A stretch of 64,000 nt of DNA from Rehaibacterium terrae (GTDB lineage Bacteria; Pseudomonadota; Gammaproteobacteria; Xanthomonadales; Xanthomonadaceae), in contig NZ_JACHHX010000001.1 of NCBI RefSeq assembly GCF_014202935.1, positions 62,001 through 126,000 on the forward strand. Direction: 5' to 3'. Position 1 is the stretch's first letter. Each line of letters starts with the position of its first letter. A program made the position numbers and the translations under genes. Positions 9,316 through 22,400 of the stretch are shown one piece after another. The notes beneath the pieces were generated by a model. It searched no databases. It was not told the DNA's origin and saw only the letters and a list, made by a program, of their open reading frames with translations.

Positions 9316-9954
9316 TCAGGCGGCACGCCGGGTGACGACGACCAGATGCCGCTCGGCGTCCAGGCCCGGCACACGCAGGGCATGCACCGCGCTCGCGTGC
9401 CAGTCCGGAGGCAGGGCGGCGATCTCGTCCGCGGGCGCGAGGCCCTTCATCGCCAGCAGCCGCCCCCCGGGCTTGAGCAGGTGGCCGCCGACGCGAACGA
9501 GTTCGGCAAGGGTACCCAAGGCGCGGGCGGTAAGACAGTCGTAGGCGCCCGGTTCGTCCAGCGCCTCGGCGCGGCATCCGGCCACGCGGGCGTTGGCCAG
9601 ACCCAGCCGGCGCACCGCCTCGCGCAGGAAGCGCGCCTTCTTGCCGTTGGACTCGACCAGGGTCACCCGCAATCCCGGCCGCGCCAGCGCCAGCGGGATG
9701 CCGGGCAGGCCGGGGCCGGTGCCGAGGTCGGCCAGTGTTTCGTCGCCCACGAACGGCGCCATCGCCAGCGAATCGAGCAGGTGCTTGACCACCATCTCGC
9801 GCGGGTCGCGGATGGCGGTGAGGTTGTAGGCGCGGTTCCAGCGGTCCAGCAGCGCCAGGTAGTCGAGCAGGCGTGCGGACAGCGCCGGCGCGGCCAGGCC
9901 GAGTTCGACAAGGCCCGCATCGAGCGCGGGCCGCAGGTGGGCGAGGGGGTTCAC
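9316..9954 (-). CDS. rsmG: 16S rRNA (guanine-527-N7)-methyltransferase RsmG
   Basis: 212 residues, close to the usual 207. SAM-dependent methylation of G527 in 16S rRNA. Family motifs are [26 protein letters not shown], the SAM-site [16 protein letters not shown], and [14 protein letters not shown]. The start is GTG at 9954. Unlike many proteobacteria there is no mnmG upstream; the next gene codes for an SPFH protein. Confidence 0.94.
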   Translation of the reverse strand: MNPLAHLRPALDAGLVELGLAAPALSARLLDYLALLDRWNRAYNLTAIRDPREMVVKHLLDSLAMAPFVGDETLADLGTGPGLPGIPLALARPGLRVTLVESNGKKARFLREAVRRLGLANARVAGCRAEALDEPGAYDCLTARALGTLAELVRVGGHLLKPGGRLLAMKGLAPADEIAALPPDWHASAVHALRVPGLDAERHLVVVTRRAA

Positions 9955-10028
9955 GCGGGGATTCCGGCGACGATGGCGGCGGGAAGTCTACCCCGCCGCG
10001 TCGCGGCCGGCCGTGACCGGCGGCCGGC

Positions 10029-10496
10029 TCAGGCGCCCGGGTGCAGCGAGCAGCGGATGATCCGCAGGCCCAGGCCGCCCATGCGCCGGTTCAGCTCGGC
10101 CTTGAGCGCCTCGGCGGCGACCGGCCAGCCGTTCTCGGCCTGCGGGCCGACTTCCGCCAGCACCGCGTCGGCCTGCCGCAGCACCACCTCGTCGACGCTG
10201 TCGAGCGCATCGCCGGTCCGCAGCGGATCAAGGATCTGGTAGTACAGGTCGGCGCTGGCCGTGGTCCGGCCGAGCGGGCGCGCCGGCAGCTCGACGTGGT
10301 GGCCGATCAGGTGGACCTGGTGGGCGATCCGGTCGACCAGCGGCACGACGAGGTGCAGTCCGGGGGGAAGGGCGCGCACGAAGCGGCCGAAACGATGCAC
10401 CGTGTACACCTGCCCTTCCGGCACCCGCCGCAGCGACGCCAGCAGCAGCGTGGCGAGCAACAGGGCGATCACGATGGCCAGCGGCGCGGCGTGCAT
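10029..10496 (-). CDS. Short SPFH/band 7-like membrane protein
   Basis: 155 residues with one N-terminal membrane helix (about 5-22), then VPEGQVYTVHRFGRFVRALPPGLH, which is the opening strand of stomatin/prohibitin-type SPFH domains. The region DLYYQILDP and TGDALDSVDEVV also fits that domain. Stomatin-like proteins are usually 250-320 residues with a coiled-coil C-terminus; this one stops soon after the SPFH core, so it is either a mini-member or a truncated one. The frame is intact and ends in a normal stop. Function unknown; the family acts in membrane microdomains and protease control. Confidence 0.72.
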   Translation of the reverse strand: MHAAPLAIVIALLLATLLLASLRRVPEGQVYTVHRFGRFVRALPPGLHLVVPLVDRIAHQVHLIGHHVELPARPLGRTTASADLYYQILDPLRTGDALDSVDEVVLRQADAVLAEVGPQAENGWPVAAEALKAELNRRMGGLGLRIIRCSLHPGA

Positions 10497-10752
10497 GTTT
10501 GTGTCTTGTATATCAGCCTGTTACGGCGATCTTGTGAGACCGATTCTAGTATGCCTGCCTGTCTTCGCAACAGGTTAACCAGCGATTAACCATAAATTTA
10601 CGCCCGCGCACTGCAACCTCCCGTGAATCGCGTCGCAAAAACCGTGCCGAACCCTTTGCCGTCGCGGCTTGTGGCCTGTCGGTGCCAGCCGCCGTCCGGA
10701 ACGGCCGCGGCAGCGCGTCTGGCCCGGGCCGGCTGTGCGGGGCGGCTGTTCT

Positions 10753-10767
10753 TGTTATGGTGTAACG
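10753..10767. promoter_or_regulatory. Putative Zur operator before the ZrgA-like gene
   Basis: TGTTATGGTGTAACG is an imperfect palindrome. I compared it with the core of the gammaproteobacterial Zur box as I remember it (TGTTATA-N-TATAACA); it agrees at all but three defined positions. It ends 27 bp before the GTG start at 10794 of a gene whose family is zinc-regulated in Vibrio, a suitable position for repression. The flanks beyond the core do not match well. Confidence 0.5.
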
Positions 10768-10793
10768 ACATCCGGTTTGATGAGCAGCCACAC

Positions 10794-11392
10794 GTGAACA
10801 CCCGCTCCCTCGTCTCCGCTGCGGTCTTGGCCGCGGCCCTCGCCGCCCTCGCCGCCCCGGTCCGGGCCGGCGGCGGCCATGCCCATGAGCACGGCGTGAC
10901 CCATCTGGACATCGTGGTCGACGGTGGTCGCGTGGCCCTGCGCCTGCAGGCCGCCGGGCACCACATCGTCGGTTTCGAGCACGCGCCGGAGAGCGCGGCA
11001 CAGCATGCCGCCTGGGCGGCCGCCGAAGCGGCGCTGGCCGACGCGTCGGCCCTGTTCCAGCCGGATGCCGAGGCGGCCTGCCGGGCGGTCTCAGCCGCGG
11101 TGACCCCGCCCGGCGGCGGCAAGGCGGCGCACGGCCAGGCGCACGGCCACCAGCACCACGGCCATGCCCATGCTGACCATGCTGACGATGATGGCCACGG
11201 CCACGGTGGCGACTGGCACGCCGACTACCGCTTCGAGTGCGCGGCGCCGGAACGGCTGCGCGGCATCCGCCATGCGCTGTTCCGCGCGTTTCCGGGCACC
11301 GAGGAAGTGCGCTGGCAGCTGCTTGCGCCGACCGGCCAGGACGGCGGTGTGCTGCGTGCCGGCCAGGACCGCATCGCGGTGCCGCGGGCACG

Positions 11393-11396
<4 letters not shown>
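10794..11396 (+). CDS. ZrgA-like zinc-binding periplasmic protein (DUF2796)
   Basis: 200 residues from GTG 10794. This start places a clean signal peptide first (MNTRSLVSAAVLAAALAALA, cleavage near residue 25); the upstream frame from 10623 is not secreted and is unlikely. The mature start GGGHAHEHGVTHLDIVVDG is typical of the DUF2796/ZrgA family. A histidine-rich stretch (about residues 113-142) carries more than ten histidines and should bind zinc. In Vibrio cholerae ZrgA is part of a Zur-controlled zinc importer. Here the ATPase and permease genes follow with ATGA overlaps, so it is likely the metal-binding component of the same uptake system. Confidence 0.85.
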
Positions 11397-12105
<709 letters not shown>

Positions 12106-12109
<4 letters not shown>

Positions 12110-13365
12110 GCGAGCTGCTGCGCCTGGCTGCCGCCAGTCTGTGGAACCGCCGCTTCACCGTGCTGCTGACGGTGCTGACGGTGGCGGTGAGCGTGATGCT
12201 GTTCCTCGGCGTGGAGCGGCTGCGGCAGGACGCGCGCGAGTCGTTCCTGCGCACCGTCGCCGGCACCGACCTGATCGTCGGCGCGCGCTCGCATCCGGTG
12301 CAGCTGCTGCTGTATTCGGTGTTCCGCCTGGGCGACGCCACCAACAACCTGTCCTGGACCAGTTACGAGGACATCGCCGGCCAGCCCGGCGTGGCCTGGA
12401 CGGTGCCGATCGCACTCGGCGACTCGCACCGCGGCTACCGCGTGGTCGGCACCACGCCGGGCTATTTCGAGCATGTGAAGTACGCCGGCGAGCGTGGCAT
12501 CGAGTTCGCGCAGGGGCGGCCGTTCGCCGAACTGTTCGACGCCGTGCTCGGCGCCGAGGTGGTGCGCCGGCTCGGCTACCGCCTCGGCGAGCAGATCGTG
12601 CTCGCCCATGGCACCGCCGCAGTCAATCCGCAGCAGCACGACGACCGTCCGTTCACCGTGGTCGGCGTGCTGGCGCCGACCGGCACGCCGATCGACCAGG
12701 GCGTGTACGTGAGCCTTCAGGCGATCGAGGCGATCCACCTCAACTGGCGCGCCGGCACCCGCATCGGTCGCGCCCCCGACCCGTCGCAGCTCGGTCCCGA
12801 GCGGCTGCGGCCACGCAGCATCACCGCCTTCTACCTCGGCCTGTCCGACCGCATGGCGGTGTTCGCCTTGCAGCGCCACATCAACGAGTACCGCGCCGAG
12901 CCGTTGACCGCGGTGCTGCCGGGCGTGGCCCTGCAGCAGCTCTGGCGCCTGCTCGGTACCGCCGAGCGCGCGCTGCAGGTCACCGCCGCCTGCGTGGTGC
13001 TGGCCGGCCTGCTCGGTCTGTTGACCGTGCTGCTGGCCACGCTCAGCGAGCGCCGCCGGGAGATGGCGATCCTGCGCTCGGTCGGCGCCGGTCCGCGTCA
13101 CGTGCTGGCGCTGCTGCTGCTCGAAGCCCTGCTGCTGGCCACCGCCGGGGCCCTGCTCGGCCTGCTGCTGCTGCAGGCGCTGGTGTTCGCGCTGGCGCCG
13201 TGGCTGCAGGCGCAGTACGGCATCGCGGTCGCGCCCGGCTGGCCGTCGGCGGCGGAGTGGAAACTGCTCGGCATCGTCATCGGCGCGGCCGGCGTGGTCG
13301 GCCTGCTGCCGGCGCTGATGGCCTACCGGCGCTCGGTCGCCGACGGCATGAGCATCCGGACATGA
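12106..13365 (+). CDS. FtsX/MacB-type ABC permease of the zinc operon
   Basis: 419 residues. One membrane helix near the N-terminus (about 18-36) is followed by a large periplasmic region of some 230 residues and three membrane helices in the C-terminal third. This is the FtsX/MacB topology with a MacB_PCD-like domain. The loop TLSERRREMAILRSVGA is the usual coupling segment before the second helix. The short gene spacing joins it to the ATPase. As part of a Zrg-like system it would act in zinc acquisition; another lipoprotein- or peptide-handling role cannot be excluded. Confidence 0.85.
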
Positions 13366-13407
13366 GGTTCGGAACCCGGGACCCGGGAAAGAGCCTCGAA
13401 GCCTCGC

Positions 13408-13429
13408 CATCCCGGCGAACGCCGGGATG
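13408..13429. repeat. Short palindrome between the permease and DUF3299 genes
   Basis: CATCCCGGC and GCCGGGATG flank a four-base loop (gaac), followed by acgg. It sits in the only long gap (116 bp) of the zinc operon. Its continuation GGGATGACGG recurs in a related palindrome at 57916-57937, and a half-copy (CCGGGATGACG) is at 17931-17941, so it is a dispersed repeat rather than a gene-specific terminator. No T-run follows. Confidence 0.65.
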
Positions 13430-13481
13430 ACGGACAATGGGAAGCGCACGCTCCCGCAACCCCCAGCCCCCAGCCCTGCCC

Positions 13482-13964
13482 ATGAAACGCATTCTTCTGT
13501 TCCTCTCCCTGTGGCTGCTCGCCGTCGCGGCGTTGGCCAAGGACTACCGTGAGATCGACTGGCTGGAGCTGATGCCGCCCGAGGAGATCGCCCTGCTGGA
13601 GAAGCTGCAGGCCAGCATCGACCACGAAGGCACCGGCCCGGCCGTGCAGTTCGACAGCGCCAAGACCGTCGACAGGATGGACGGCGTCGAGGGCAAGCTG
13701 GTCGGCTACATCGTGCCGATCAGCGTCAGCCCGCAGAACGAGATCCTGGAGTTCTTCCTGGTGCCCTACTTCGGCGCCTGCATCCACGTGCCGCCGCCGC
13801 CGCCGAACCAGATCATCCACGTCAAGCCGGACAAGCCGCTGCCGATGGTCGACATCTGGGATCCGTACTGGGTGGAGGGCACGCTGCGCATCCGCCAGGT
13901 CGAGAACGCGATGGCGAAGTCGTCCTACGCCATCGACCCGGTGCGGGTGGTGCCGTACCAGTAA
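13482..13964 (+). CDS. Secreted DUF3299 protein, ZrgD-like candidate
   Basis: 160 residues with a signal peptide (MKRILLFLSLWLLAVAALA, cleavage about residue 19). The mature part carries the DUF3299 hallmarks: WLELMPPEE near the N-terminus, GYIVPI, FFLVPYFGACIHVPPPPPNQ and YWVEGTL. The single cysteine with its following histidine in FGACIHVPPPPPN is conserved in the family and is a plausible metal or redox site. DUF3299 proteins accompany ZrgABC-type transporters in other bacteria, so it is likely the last member of this operon despite the 116-bp gap. Confidence 0.82.
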   Translation: MKRILLFLSLWLLAVAALAKDYREIDWLELMPPEEIALLEKLQASIDHEGTGPAVQFDSAKTVDRMDGVEGKLVGYIVPISVSPQNEILEFFLVPYFGACIHVPPPPPNQIIHVKPDKPLPMVDIWDPYWVEGTLRIRQVENAMAKSSYAIDPVRVVPYQ

Positions 13965-14070
13965 GCGCCGGCGACCGCCCCGGGCGGCCCGGCAGCGGAC
14001 GCGGCCTCTCGGCGGCGTGGCGCCCGGCCACGTATCATTGCGCTCCCGCCGCGCCCCGCCTGTTTCCGGC

Positions 14071-16145
<2,075 letters not shown>

Positions 16146-16150
16146 ACACC

Positions 16151-16996
16151 ATGGACACCAAGCGCTATGCGGTCTTCGGCCATCCGGTGAAGCATTCGCT
16201 GTCGCCGTTCATCCACCGCGAGTTCGCCCGCCAGTTCGGCCTGTCGCTGAGTTACGAAGCGATCGACGCGACGCCGGAAGGCTTCGCCGCCGCACTGGAC
16301 ACCTTCGCCGCCGCCGGCGGCGTCGGCGCCAACGTCACCCTGCCGCACAAGCAGGCCGCCTACGGTCTGTGCGCCAGGCTGAGCGCGCGTGCGCAGCGCG
16401 CCGGCGCGGTCAACACGCTGACCCGCATTCCGGAAGGCTGGGAAGGCGACAACACCGACGGCGCCGGCCTGGTGCGCGACCTCACCGAGCGCCGCCGCCT
16501 CGACCTGCGTGGCCGCAGCGTGCTGCTGCTCGGCGCCGGCGGTGCCGCGCGCGGCATCGTGCCGGCCCTGCTCGACGCCGGCGTGCTGCGGCTGGTGGTG
16601 GTCAACCGCACGCCGGTCAAGGCCGACGAGCTGTGCGACAGGCTCGGCGAACCCGATCGCGCCACCTCCCGCTACTGGGAGGACATGCGCGAGCTCGGCG
16701 ACTTCGAGCTGATCGTCAACGCCACCTCGGCCGGCCGCGACGGCCAGGCGCTGGACCTGCCGCTGTCGCTGGTCAACAGCCTGACCACCGCGGTCGACCT
16801 GAGCTATGGCGAGGTGGCGATCCCGTTCCTGGCCTGGGCGCGTGCGGCGGGCTGCCGCCTGGCCGTCGACGGCCTGGGGATGCTGGTCGAGCAGGCCGCG
16901 CTGAGTTTCGCCCACTGGCACGGCAAGCGCCCCGACACCGAGCCGGTGTACCAAGCCCTGCGCGAACGCGACGTGGCGTTGGCGACCGGCGACTGA
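16151..16996 (+). CDS. aroE: Shikimate dehydrogenase
   Basis: 281 residues, reduces 3-dehydroshikimate with NADPH. Motifs [17 protein letters not shown] (catalytic lysine), GDNTDGAG and the nucleotide loop GAGGAARG, plus DLSYGEV and DGLGMLVEQ at the end. I prefer ATG 16151 because AAGGAG at 16137-16142 is 8 bases upstream; a GTG at 16142 overlapping the hemB stop would add three residues. It shares its transcript with hemB and the following small gene. Confidence 0.95.
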   Translation: MDTKRYAVFGHPVKHSLSPFIHREFARQFGLSLSYEAIDATPEGFAAALDTFAAAGGVGANVTLPHKQAAYGLCARLSARAQRAGAVNTLTRIPEGWEGDNTDGAGLVRDLTERRRLDLRGRSVLLLGAGGAARGIVPALLDAGVLRLVVVNRTPVKADELCDRLGEPDRATSRYWEDMRELGDFELIVNATSAGRDGQALDLPLSLVNSLTTAVDLSYGEVAIPFLAWARAAGCRLAVDGLGMLVEQAALSFAHWHGKRPDTEPVYQALRERDVALATGD

Positions 16997-16997
16997 G

Positions 16998-17252
16998 GTG
17001 GACTGCCGCGCGGCCTGCGGTGCCTGCTGCATCGCGCCCTCGATCAGCAGCCCGATCCCGGGCATGCCGGACGGCAAGCCGGCCGGCGTGCGCTGCGTGC
17101 AGCTCGACGGCATGAATCGCTGCCGCCTGTTCGGCCGGCCGGAACGCCCGGCGGTGTGCCTCGGCCTGCGGCCGACGCCGGCGATGTGCGGTGCGAGCCG
17201 CGACCAGGCGCTGGCGTACCTGACGGCGCTGGAGATCGCGACCGCGCCCTGA
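16998..17252 (+). CDS. YkgJ-family cysteine cluster protein
   Basis: 84 residues with CRAACGACC at the N-terminus, [10 protein letters not shown] in the middle and single cysteines in PAVCLGLRP and PAMCGAS. This CxxxCxxCC...C...C pattern defines the YkgJ (zinc- or iron-chelating) family. Starts at GTG 16998, one base after the aroE stop, so it is co-transcribed. The biochemical role of the family is not known to me. Confidence 0.85.
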   Translation: MDCRAACGACCIAPSISSPIPGMPDGKPAGVRCVQLDGMNRCRLFGRPERPAVCLGLRPTPAMCGASRDQALAYLTALEIATAP

Positions 17253-17273
17253 TGTCCTGCCGCGGCGCGCCGG

Positions 17274-17813
17274 CTACGCCCCGCCGGCGAGGTATCGGTC
17301 CTTCAGGCGCACGTAATGCTGCGCGCTGTAATGCAGCGCCTCGATCTCGCGGTCGGAGAGCCTGCGCACCATCCGCGCCGGGCTGCCCAGCCACAGCTCG
17401 CCCTCGCCGACCGTCTTGCCTGGCGAGACCACCGCGCCGGCGCCGACGAAGCCGTGCTTCCTCACCGTCGCGCCATCGAGCACGGTGGCGTGCATGCCGA
17501 CCAGGCAGACGTCCTCCAGCGTGCAGGCATGGATCACCGCGCCGTGCCCGATGGTGACGTCGTCGCCGATGATCGTCGGCAAGCCGCCCGGCCGGGTGAA
17601 CGGGCCCTCGTGGGTGACGTGGACGATGGCGCCGTCCTGCACATTGGTGCGCGCACCGATGCGGATGCGGTTGACGTCGCCGCGGATGACCGTGCCCGGC
17701 CACACCGAGCTGTCGTCGCCAATGACGACGTCGCCGATGACGTGGGCGCCGGGATCGATCCAGACGCGCTGACCGAGGGTGGGGGTGATGCCTTGGAAGG
17801 GTCGGAGGTTCAT
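17274..17813 (-). CDS. Gamma-carbonic-anhydrase-like hexapeptide-repeat protein (YrdA/PaaY type)
   Basis: 179 residues forming a left-handed beta-helix of hexapeptide turns, visible as repeated hydrophobic-glycine spacing from about residue 20 to 150. Putative zinc-binding histidines are in VHVTHEG, IGHGAVIH and VGMHATVL. A C-terminal helical tail with RYLAGGA closes it. Relatives include YrdA, CaiE and PaaY; carbonic anhydrase or thioesterase activity is possible and cannot be assigned here. It is convergent with the YkgJ gene, 21 bp apart. Confidence 0.87.
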   Translation of the reverse strand: MNLRPFQGITPTLGQRVWIDPGAHVIGDVVIGDDSSVWPGTVIRGDVNRIRIGARTNVQDGAIVHVTHEGPFTRPGGLPTIIGDDVTIGHGAVIHACTLEDVCLVGMHATVLDGATVRKHGFVGAGAVVSPGKTVGEGELWLGSPARMVRRLSDREIEALHYSAQHYVRLKDRYLAGGA

Positions 17814-17845
17814 GTGGGCATTGTAGGGGTGTGGGAACCGGTAGC

Positions 17846-17871
17846 CGGAAATCGGAAATCGGAAATCGGAA
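17846..17871. repeat. Heptanucleotide tandem repeat (CGGAAAT, about 3.7 copies)
   Basis: Perfect head-to-tail copies of CGGAAAT lie in the 191-bp gap between two divergent genes. The unit differs by one base from the reverse complement of the longer heptamer array at 57953-58021. A half-copy of the GGGATGACG repeat follows at 17931-17941. I see no gene in the gap. Confidence 0.85.
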
Positions 17872-18004
17872 GCGCGTAGAGCATGTGGCGGCACGGCACT
17901 CGAGCTGTTTCGCTCGCAGCGGCCCTTTCGCCGGGATGACGAGGCTGTGATGGCCTTTCCCGAATCCTGCCCCCAGCCCCCGGCAGGGCGCTAGACTCCC
18001 CCGT

Positions 18005-19426
18005 ATGGACACGCCCACCGACACCCCGCCGGCCGAACTCACCGCCACCCTGCGTCGCCTGCGCGGCGCCTGGCAGGCGCGCATGCCCGACTACGCGCAG
18101 CGCCGCGACGACCTCGAACGCCTGCGTGCTGCCTTCAAGGCGAAGCTGCCGGCGATGAGCGCCGCCATCGCCGCCGACTTCGGCCACCGCTCACCCCACG
18201 AATCGGCGATCGCCGACGGCATGACCGTGCTCAAGGAGATCGACCACCTGCTCGCCCATCTCAAGGGCTGGATGCGGCCGCGGCGGCGCATGCTCAGCCC
18301 GCTGTTCTGGCCGGCGCGGGCCGAGATCCGCTACCAGCCGCTGGGCGTGGTCGGCGTGATCTCGCCATGGAACTACCCGGTCAACCTGGCGCTGATCCCG
18401 CTCGCTGACGCGATCGCCGCCGGCAATCACGTCTATCTCAAGCCCTCCGAACACACGCCGCGCACCTCGCTGTGCCTGCGCGAGCTGCTGGCCGAGGTGT
18501 TCCCCGCCGACCGTGTCGCGGTAGCGCTGGGCGGGCCGGCGCTGGCGGCGGCGTTCGCCGGCCTGCCGTTCGACCACCTGCTGTTCACCGGCTCGACCGC
18601 GGTCGGCCGCAAGGTGATGGCGGCGGCCGCGCCCAACCTCACGCCGGTGACGCTCGAACTCGGCGGCAAGTCGCCGGCGCTGATCGCCGAGGGCTACCCG
18701 CTGGCCCGCGCCGCCGCCCGCATCGCCAGCGGCAAGTGGCTCAACGCCGGCCAGACCTGCATCGCGCCCGACTATGTGCTGGTGCCGCAGGGACAGCGCG
18801 ACGCCTTCGTCGAGGCCCTGCGGCGCGAAGTCGGCGCGCGCTACCCGACGCTGGTGGACAACCCCGACTACACGCGCATCGTCAACGCCGGCCAGTACCG
18901 CCGCCTGCGCGGCTACCTCGACGAGGCGCAGGCGCGGCGCCTGCCGGTGATCGAGCTGGTGCCGCTGGATGCCGCCCTCTCCGAAGGCCGCCGCATCCTG
19001 CCGCCGACGCTGGTGCTCGACCCGCCCGACGACACCGCGCTGATGCGCGAGGAGATCTTCGGCCCGATCCTGCCGGTGTGCGGCTACCGCAGCCTGGACG
19101 AGGCACTCGCGTACGTGCAGTCGCACGAGCGGCCACTGGCCTTCTACCTGTTCGACGACGACCGCGCGCGGCGCGAGAAGGTGCTGGCGCAGATCGTCGC
19201 CGGCGGCGTCACCGTCAACGACACGCTGATGCACAACGCGCAGTCGTGCCTGCCGTTCGGCGGCGTCGGCGCCAGCGGCATGGGGCATTACCACGGCCAC
19301 GCCGGCTTCCTGGCCTTCAGCAAGCCGATGCCGGTGTTCCGGCAGGCGCGCTTCGCCGGCTTCGACCTGTTCAGGCCGCCCTACCGCGGCCTGGCCGACC
19401 GGCTGGTGAAGCTGCTGACGCGCTGA
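18005..19426 (+). CDS. Coniferyl-aldehyde-dehydrogenase-type NAD(P)-dependent aldehyde dehydrogenase
   Basis: 473 residues, class-3-like aldehyde dehydrogenase. The substrate and cofactor motifs are GVISPWNYPVNLAL, FTGSTAVGRKVM, TLELGGKSP with the catalytic glutamate, and NAGQTCIAPDYV with the catalytic cysteine (C of QTC). The C-terminal FSKPMPVFRQARF, GHYHG and SCLPFGGVGASGMG are typical of the coniferyl aldehyde dehydrogenase branch. The true aldehyde is unknown. No neighbouring aromatic catabolism genes are present. Confidence 0.88.
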   Translation: MDTPTDTPPAELTATLRRLRGAWQARMPDYAQRRDDLERLRAAFKAKLPAMSAAIAADFGHRSPHESAIADGMTVLKEIDHLLAHLKGWMRPRRRMLSPLFWPARAEIRYQPLGVVGVISPWNYPVNLALIPLADAIAAGNHVYLKPSEHTPRTSLCLRELLAEVFPADRVAVALGGPALAAAFAGLPFDHLLFTGSTAVGRKVMAAAAPNLTPVTLELGGKSPALIAEGYPLARAAARIASGKWLNAGQTCIAPDYVLVPQGQRDAFVEALRREVGARYPTLVDNPDYTRIVNAGQYRRLRGYLDEAQARRLPVIELVPLDAALSEGRRILPPTLVLDPPDDTALMREEIFGPILPVCGYRSLDEALAYVQSHERPLAFYLFDDDRARREKVLAQIVAGGVTVNDTLMHNAQSCLPFGGVGASGMGHYHGHAGFLAFSKPMPVFRQARFAGFDLFRPPYRGLADRLVKLLTR

Positions 19427-19477
19427 GCGCCCAGTACACGACCCGGAGCTGCCGGCCGCCGGGCCTCCGGGCGGTGT

Positions 19478-22400
19478 TCAACGCACGTCGGCGCCGTTGC
19501 GGCCGCGCGGCGGGATCGGCTCGCCCTGGAACGGGGCGATCGGCTGCTCGCGCAGTTTCCGCTGAAGGTGGGCGAGCGCGGCGGCAAGCTGGGCGTCCTC
19601 GCCACGCCAGGTGGCGTGCGGCGGGTTGTCGACTTCGATGTCGGGGGCGACGCCGCGGCCTTCGATCAGCCAGCGCCCGTCCGGCGCGAACTGCGCATTC
19701 TCGGCCACGCGCACCATGCCGTTGTCGCTGAGCCGGTTGCGGTCGCTCAGCCAGACACCGGCGCCGGCGGTGCGCTGGCCGATCAGCGGCGCCAGCCCGA
19801 GCGACTTGATGCCGGCGGCGAAGGTCTCGCCGTCGGAATAGGTCAGGTTGTCGATCAGCACGACCAGGTGGCCGCGGAAGGTCTGCTGCATGTTCGGGTA
19901 CGGGCTGCGGCCCGGGGGCTGCCAGAACATCCAGGCGCGCCGCAGCAGTTTCTCGATCACCCAGCTGTCGATGTTGCCGCCGCGGTTGCGGCGCACGTCG
20001 ACGATCAGCGCCTCGCGGTCGACGTTGGCATAGAACTCGCGGGCGAAGTCGGCGATGTCGTTGGCGGTCATCGCGCGCAGGTGCAGGTAGCCGATCCGGC
20101 CGCCGCCGGCCTGCTCGACCCGCTCGCGCGTGCCCTGCACCCAGTCGCTGTAGCGCAGGGCGGCGTCGCGGTCCATCGCCACCGGCGTGGCGACCACGCG
20201 CGCCGGGGCGGCGTTGCCGCGACGGTAGTCGATCAGCACCTGCTGGCCGGCCTGGTTGGCGAGCAGCACGGCGATGTCGGTGGCGTCCCGTACCGGCCGG
20301 CCGTTGACGGCCAGGATCACGTCGCCCTCGCGCAGTTCAACGCCAGGCTGCGCCAGCGGCGCACGCTCGTTCGGCAATTCGGGGTCCGAGCGCCAGATCC
20401 GCGCGATGCGGGCGCCGTCGGCGACGCGCTCGAAGGCGGCGCCGAGCGAAGCGGCGACGGCGGCCTCGGCATCGCGGCGCAGGTCGCTGCCGCGCACCTG
20501 CGAATGCAGTACGCCCAGCTCGCCCATCATCTGGCCGAGCAGGTCGTCGAGCTCGCCGCGGTCGGCGACGCGCGCCAGCAGCGGCGCGTACTTGTCGCGC
20601 AGCGCCGGCCAGTCGAGGCCGCGCATGTTCGGGTCGAACAGGAAGTCGCGGTGCATGCGCCAGGCGTCGGCGAACATCTGCCGCCACTCGCGTTCGGGCA
20701 GGATCGGCAACGACCAGTCGCCGACCCGCACCTGCCCCTTCGCCAGCGCGGCGGCGTCGGTCGGCGCCTTGGCGCCGGCGGGCAGGATGAACATGTCGCC
20801 GGCGGGGCCGTTGCGCGTCCACTTCATCAGCCACAGCTTCCTGCGGTCGGCCGACAGCGCGTAGTCGCGCACCTCGGCCATGAACACCTCCGGCTGCGGC
20901 GCGTCGCCGGCGATCGCCAGCGTCTTGAGCGTGGGCCTGGGCTCCGGGCCGGCCTCGGCGTCGAGCAGGTACAGGCGCTCGCCGTCGGTCTGCAGGTTGC
21001 GGTAGTTGCCGGGCGCCAGCGGCACCTCGTGCAGGCGCGAGGCGAGGCCGTCCCAGTCGACCTTCACCGGCGCGGTGCCGTTGTTCTTGTCGTCGCCGTT
21101 CTTCTTCGGCTCGCCGCCCAGCTCGTCCTTCGGCCGGAACGGAAAGCGCAGCCCGGCCTGCAGCGCCACCGCGTAGACCTTGGCGCGCTTGTCGAAGGCC
21201 GGGCCCATGTTGCGGTCGCCCCAGGGCGCGCCGGGCGTGGGCTGGAAGTTGCGATTGGAGAGGAAGTACAGCCACTGCCCGTCGGGCGTGAACGCCGGTG
21301 AGAAGGATTCGTAGCGGTCGCTGGTGACGGTGGCGAGGCGGCGCTCGGCGAGCGAGTAGAGCAGCACCTGGTCGCGGCGGCGCGGGCTGTCGGGGCGCAC
21401 CAGGGCGAGGAAGCGGCTGTCCGGCGACCACACGATGTCGCTGTACTGGTCGCCGCCGTGCGGGGTGAGCGCGTCGATCTGCACGTTGCGGCCGGTGGCC
21501 AGCTCCAGCAGCCACAGCCGGCCGCGCTTGTCGTCGTGCGCCAGCCACTTGCCGTCCGGCGAGGGCAGCACGCGCCAGCGGTGGCTGTCGCCGTCGCGGG
21601 TCAGCGGCTCGCCGCCCGGCGAGCCGTCGACGGGGAAGCGCCACACCTCGTGCTCGCCGGTGCCGTCGGCGATGGCGTACACCCACTTGCCGTCCGGGCT
21701 GAGCACGGCGTTGCGGGCGCGCTGCTCGGCCGGCAGCGCGATCTCGATGCGGCGCAGCGGGCCGGTGCCGGCCAGCGCGACGCGGCCGCGCGCGGTCAGC
21801 GCCACGCGCTCGCCGTTCGGCGCGAAGCTGGCCGAGGTGAGGAAGGCGAGCGGCTGCTTGATCCAGCGCTCGCGGCGCTGGGCGAAATCGCTGGCGAGAG
21901 ACACCTCGATGACGCGGTCGCTGCCACTGGCGATGTCGTAGACGCGCAGATCGGCGCCGTGCTGGTAGACGATGCGGCCGTCGGCCAGGCGCGCGCCGCG
22001 CACCTCGAAGTCGGCGTGGCGGGTGTGCTGGCGGATGTCGCCGCCGTCGGCGTCCATCGACCACAGGTTGTCGGTGCCGCCCGCGGCATCGCTGACGAAA
22101 TAGAGCCGTCCCTGCCACCACATCGGCCGCTTGAGCGAACCGGGATGGTCGGCCGCCAGCCGCACCGCCTCGTCGCCGCCGGCGAGCGCGAAACGCCACA
22201 GCTGCGCCATCGCGCCGCCGCGGTACTCGCGGGCGTTGTCGCCGGTGATGTGCAGGCCGAAGCGGGTGAAGTAGACGTGGCCGGCGTCGTCGAAGGCGGC
22301 CTCGTTGGCGTCGGCCAGCGGCAGTTCGCGGCGTTCGAGCGTGTCCGGGTCGACCGTGCGCAGCACGCTGCGCCAGCTCGGGCCGGCGAGGTTGTCGGTG

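Noticed and set aside
10497-10620. Promoter for the SPFH gene around gcatactag
   Set aside because: No -35 box at an acceptable distance from the -10-like sequence; the region is AT-rich and may still be active, but boxes cannot be assigned.
10785-10800. CACACGTGAACA as a possible parS site
   Set aside because: Only the CACGTGAA core matches; the left half of the parS palindrome is absent, and it sits on the start codon of the ZrgA-like gene.
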